Assembly: GCA_001412365.1 (NCBI GenBank)
Contig: LKUE01000235.1
Location: 1 to 7,328, forward strand
Source: Desulfuromonas sp. SDB
GTDB lineage: Bacteria; SDB-A
Direction of reading: 5' to 3'
DNA: 7,328 nt
Shown here: piece after piece, positions 5,392-7,328 of the stretch
Layout of the letters: every line of letters begins with the position of its first letter
Position numbering within the stretch: position 1 is the stretch's first letter
Translations under genes and position numbers: made by a program
The notes under the pieces: model-generated
Databases searched by the model: none
What the model was told of the DNA's origin: nothing
The model's input: only the letters and a program-made list of their open reading frames with translations

Positions 5392-5420
5392 AATATATCA
5401 GCATCATACCGGTTTGACAA
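5392..5420 (-). promoter_or_regulatory. Promoter of the pheS-pheT-osmC block
   Basis: On the minus strand TTGTCA (5415-5420, 5/6) and TATATT (5392-5397, 5/6) are 17 nt apart, and TGA before the -10 gives an extended -10. Transcription should begin near 5385, leaving a leader of about 41 nt before pheS. No terminator separates it from proS, so read-through from proS may add to this promoter. The leader is too short for a T-box riboswitch. Confidence 0.75.
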
Positions 5421-5427
5421 TATTAAT

Positions 5428-7146
5428 TTACAAATTTATTGAACATAATCCCCATAATTCATGCTGATATCTCTTTATATTATTAATTGCCCGGTTAATT
5501 TTAACCAGTTCGGTTTCCTTAGTATCCCGTCTGGTTATCTCCACTAATCCCCTGGAGACGTTTTTTTCACCCAGGGTAATTCTAAGGGGGATTCCGATTA
5601 AATCAGCGTCTTTAAATTTAACTCCGGCCCGGTCATTCCGGTCATCCAAAATATGATCAATGTTCTCATTATTTAACAAATCGGATAAATCATCAGCAGT
5701 TTTCTTAATTTTCGGATTGCTATAGTCCAGGGGTAAAATAATCACCTGGAAAGGAGCAAGGGATATCGGCCAAATAATTCCGTGGTGATCGTGGTTTTGT
5801 TCAACCACTCCTGCTATAATTCGGTCCAAACCGATGCGGTAACTTCCCATCAATACCGGTAATTCAAAGCTATCCGGATCAGTATAAGTCATCCCCAGGG
5901 GGATGGAGTATTTCTCCTTTAAATTCCCAATTTGACCAACTTCAATTGCCCTTTCCACAATTAAAGTTCCCCCGCAGAGGTCACAAGTTTCATTGTTTTT
6001 TACTTTTCTAAGATCAAGAAACTGGTCAACCTGGAAATCGCGTTCCGGTTCCACTCCGGTGTAATGGTAGTGGTACTTATTGGCTCCGGTAACTAAGCCT
6101 GCTGATTTTCTCAATCTCAAATCAGCGTAAACCTTAATCCCCTTAATACCCAGAGGACCGACATATCCTCCCGGAGCTCCGGTTATTTCCAGTATTTCAT
6201 CGGCATGAGCCGGTCTTCCCAATCCTAAACTTTGATTTATTTTTGCTTCAGACAGTTCATCATCACCCGCCAGCAGCAAAAACACCGGCTGCTGCTTGAT
6301 AAACCACAACAGACTCTTCATCATCTGCTGAGGAGGCAGATTTAGAAAATGAGATACCTCATCTACCGATCCCCCCACCGGAGTATTGACCATTTCCAGG
6401 GGGGAAGAGGGGAAAGCTAAAGGTTTGGGGACGGAAGTGGCAATATCCAGGTTAGCGGTATTATCACAATTACGGCAGTAAACAATTTTATCTTCGCCGG
6501 AAGCGGAGGGAATCATGAAATCCTCGGAAAAAGAACTGTCATCAATTCCCAATGAACCGCTGACAATTCTGATATTTAAACCGCACCGGGAAAATATTCT
6601 TAAATAAGCTTCCCGGTGTTTTTCATAGGACTTTTCCAGATCATCTTCAGTGCGGTTAAAACTATAACTATCTTTCATCAAAAACTGACGAAGGCACAGC
6701 AATCCATTTCCAGGTTTAGGTTCATCTCTGAACTTGGTCTGAATCTGGTATAAAGTGACCGGTAAGCACCGGTAAGATATCAATCCTGATTTTATGGTGT
6801 TGACAATTATTTCTTCATGGGTGGGAGCAAGTAGCAATTCACGTTTTTTCCGGTCAGTTAATTTGAATATATCATTTTCCCAATTTTTCCACCTTCCGGT
6901 CTGTTTCCAGTAATCGGGGGTACTCAGAGAGGGAAGAAGTATTTGCTGGGCTCCCAGATTATCCATTTCCTCCTGGATAATTGACCTTATTTTATTTAAT
7001 ACCCTCCAACCTAATGGCAGGTAGGAGTAGATGCCGGATAGTTCCTTTTTAATGAATCCAGCTTTGACCAATAATTGATGGCTTGGGATTACTGTATCCG
7101 CCGGAAATTCTTTTTGAGTGGGAATATAATTTTTTGTCCAGAGCAT
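5428..7146 (-). CDS. proS: Prolyl-tRNA synthetase, bacterial type with editing domain
   Basis: This cytoplasmic class II synthetase charges tRNA(Pro). With the start chosen here it has 572 residues, the usual length for bacterial ProRS. Visible are motif 1 (around MDNLGAQQILLPSLS, 61-75), APTHEE (107-112), motif 2 from TKFRDE (137-142) to QFLMKDSYSF (154-163), the inserted YbaK-like editing domain (about 215-385) with MKSLLWF (276-282) and VTGANKYHYHYTGVEPERDF (352-371), motif 3 (GSYRIGLDR, 434-442), and the anticodon-binding domain from about 460. CxxC pairs at 224-227 and 388-391 flank the editing domain. Motif 2 lacks several usual residues: the common R(P)RFGLLR.REF reads K(P)GNGLLCLRQF. 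A GTG at 7176 would add ten residues, but the ATG at 7146 has AGGAG at ideal distance and begins at the family-typical MLWTKNYIPT. It is transcribed upstream of pheST and has its own promoter. Confidence 0.95.
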   Translation of the reverse strand: MLWTKNYIPTQKEFPADTVIPSHQLLVKAGFIKKELSGIYSYLPLGWRVLNKIRSIIQEEMDNLGAQQILLPSLSTPDYWKQTGRWKNWENDIFKLTDRKKRELLLAPTHEEIIVNTIKSGLISYRCLPVTLYQIQTKFRDEPKPGNGLLCLRQFLMKDSYSFNRTEDDLEKSYEKHREAYLRIFSRCGLNIRIVSGSLGIDDSSFSEDFMIPSASGEDKIVYCRNCDNTANLDIATSVPKPLAFPSSPLEMVNTPVGGSVDEVSHFLNLPPQQMMKSLLWFIKQQPVFLLLAGDDELSEAKINQSLGLGRPAHADEILEITGAPGGYVGPLGIKGIKVYADLRLRKSAGLVTGANKYHYHYTGVEPERDFQVDQFLDLRKVKNNETCDLCGGTLIVERAIEVGQIGNLKEKYSIPLGMTYTDPDSFELPVLMGSYRIGLDRIIAGVVEQNHDHHGIIWPISLAPFQVIILPLDYSNPKIKKTADDLSDLLNNENIDHILDDRNDRAGVKFKDADLIGIPLRITLGEKNVSRGLVEITRRDTKETELVKINRAINNIKRYQHELWGLCSINL

Positions 7147-7151
7147 TAAAT

Positions 7152-7156
7152 CTCCT
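7152..7156 (-). promoter_or_regulatory. Ribosome binding site deciding the proS start
   Basis: AGGAG on the minus strand lies 5 nt before the ATG at 7146. The alternative GTG at 7174-7176 overlaps the first bases upstream of the proposed -10 box, so a transcript from that promoter would not contain it. Both points favour the ATG. Confidence 0.75.
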
Positions 7157-7166
7157 ATGATGTTCA

Positions 7167-7196
7167 GATATAACACATTTACAGTGAAGTTGACAA
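7167..7196 (-). promoter_or_regulatory. Likely proS promoter
   Basis: On the minus strand TTGTCA (7191-7196, 5/6) is followed after 18 nt by TATATC (7167-7172, 4/6), preceded by TGT as an extended -10. Transcription would start near 7160, giving a very short leader of about 14 nt that just includes the AGGAG site. The short leader leaves some doubt; another promoter could lie beyond the window. Confidence 0.5.
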
Positions 7197-7328
7197 CCCC
7201 GGATTAATTTTATTTAACCGAAGGCAGGAGTAGCACAAGTAAAATCCCCACAGAGAAATATCCCTTGACAATTAGTGACGGTGAAATCAGTTTATTTTTT
7301 TGTTTTGTCCGATGATCAAGATTAAAAT
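7197..7328. other. Intergenic region upstream of proS
   Basis: I see no convincing gene, RNA gene or terminator in this stretch. A plus-strand TTGACA at 7265-7270 has no well-spaced -10 partner. There is no room or sequence sign for a T-box leader before proS. The region continues past the window edge. Confidence 0.5.

Noticed and set aside
5414-5442. Plus-strand TTGACA as a divergent promoter
   Set aside because: The hexamer at 17-nt spacing is a poor -10 and no plus-strand gene follows; the minus-strand reading of the same bases gives a much better promoter.
6759-6776. Direct repeat ACCGGTAAG in two tandem-like copies
   Set aside because: It lies within proS codons for conserved protein sequence and is short enough to be chance.
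7147-7176. GTG start giving a ten-residue longer ProRS
   Set aside because: The ATG at 7146 has AGGAG 5 nt upstream and matches the family N-terminus; the GTG lies at or upstream of the likely transcription start.
7265-7298. Plus-strand TTGACA near the right edge
   Set aside because: No acceptable -10 box at 16-18 nt, and the window ends before any gene can be seen.

Overview
This AT-rich window reads as bacterial: every gene has a Shine-Dalgarno-like ribosome site and several have sigma70-type promoters. All genes lie on the minus strand. A superoxide reductase suggests an anaerobe or microaerophile. Phenylalanyl-tRNA synthetase is of the archaeal/eukaryotic type, while prolyl-tRNA synthetase is of the bacterial type. 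Archaeal-type PheRS is known in some bacteria, notably spirochaetes, so a spirochaete or an uncultured lineage with the same replacement is possible. I cannot name the taxon from sequence alone.

In transcription order (high to low coordinates), a 182-nt leader region with a plausible promoter precedes proS (prolyl-tRNA synthetase). An 83-nt gap then holds a strong extended -10 promoter, followed by a tightly coupled block: pheS (PheRS alpha), pheT (PheRS beta, start overlapping the pheS stop as TAATG) and an OsmC-family gene overlapping the pheT end by 11 nt. A tRNA-Ala(UGC) gene follows 46 nt later, and its likely promoter starts inside the end of osmC. This part is mainly a translation-supply cluster: two synthetases and a tRNA, with one redox gene attached.

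The second part is accessory. A class II (1Fe) superoxide reductase has a near-consensus promoter, an AT-rich inverted repeat over that promoter, and its own terminator. Next comes a two-gene HEPN/MNT module of the toxin-antitoxin kind: a HEPN-domain protein followed by a minimal nucleotidyltransferase overlapping it by 44 nt. An 8-bp inverted repeat flanks its proposed -10 box. The last 149 nt carry no gene and hold a degenerate purine-rich repeat.

The synthetases charge Phe and Pro, the SOR detoxifies superoxide, the OsmC protein probably handles peroxides or reactive thiols, and the HEPN/MNT pair is a probable stress or defence module. I see no entirely new system. The best leads are the operator-like palindromes over the SOR and HEPN promoters, the active-site substitutions in PheS and ProS, and the RX4H-like motif in the HEPN protein. 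No gap exceeds 300 nt.
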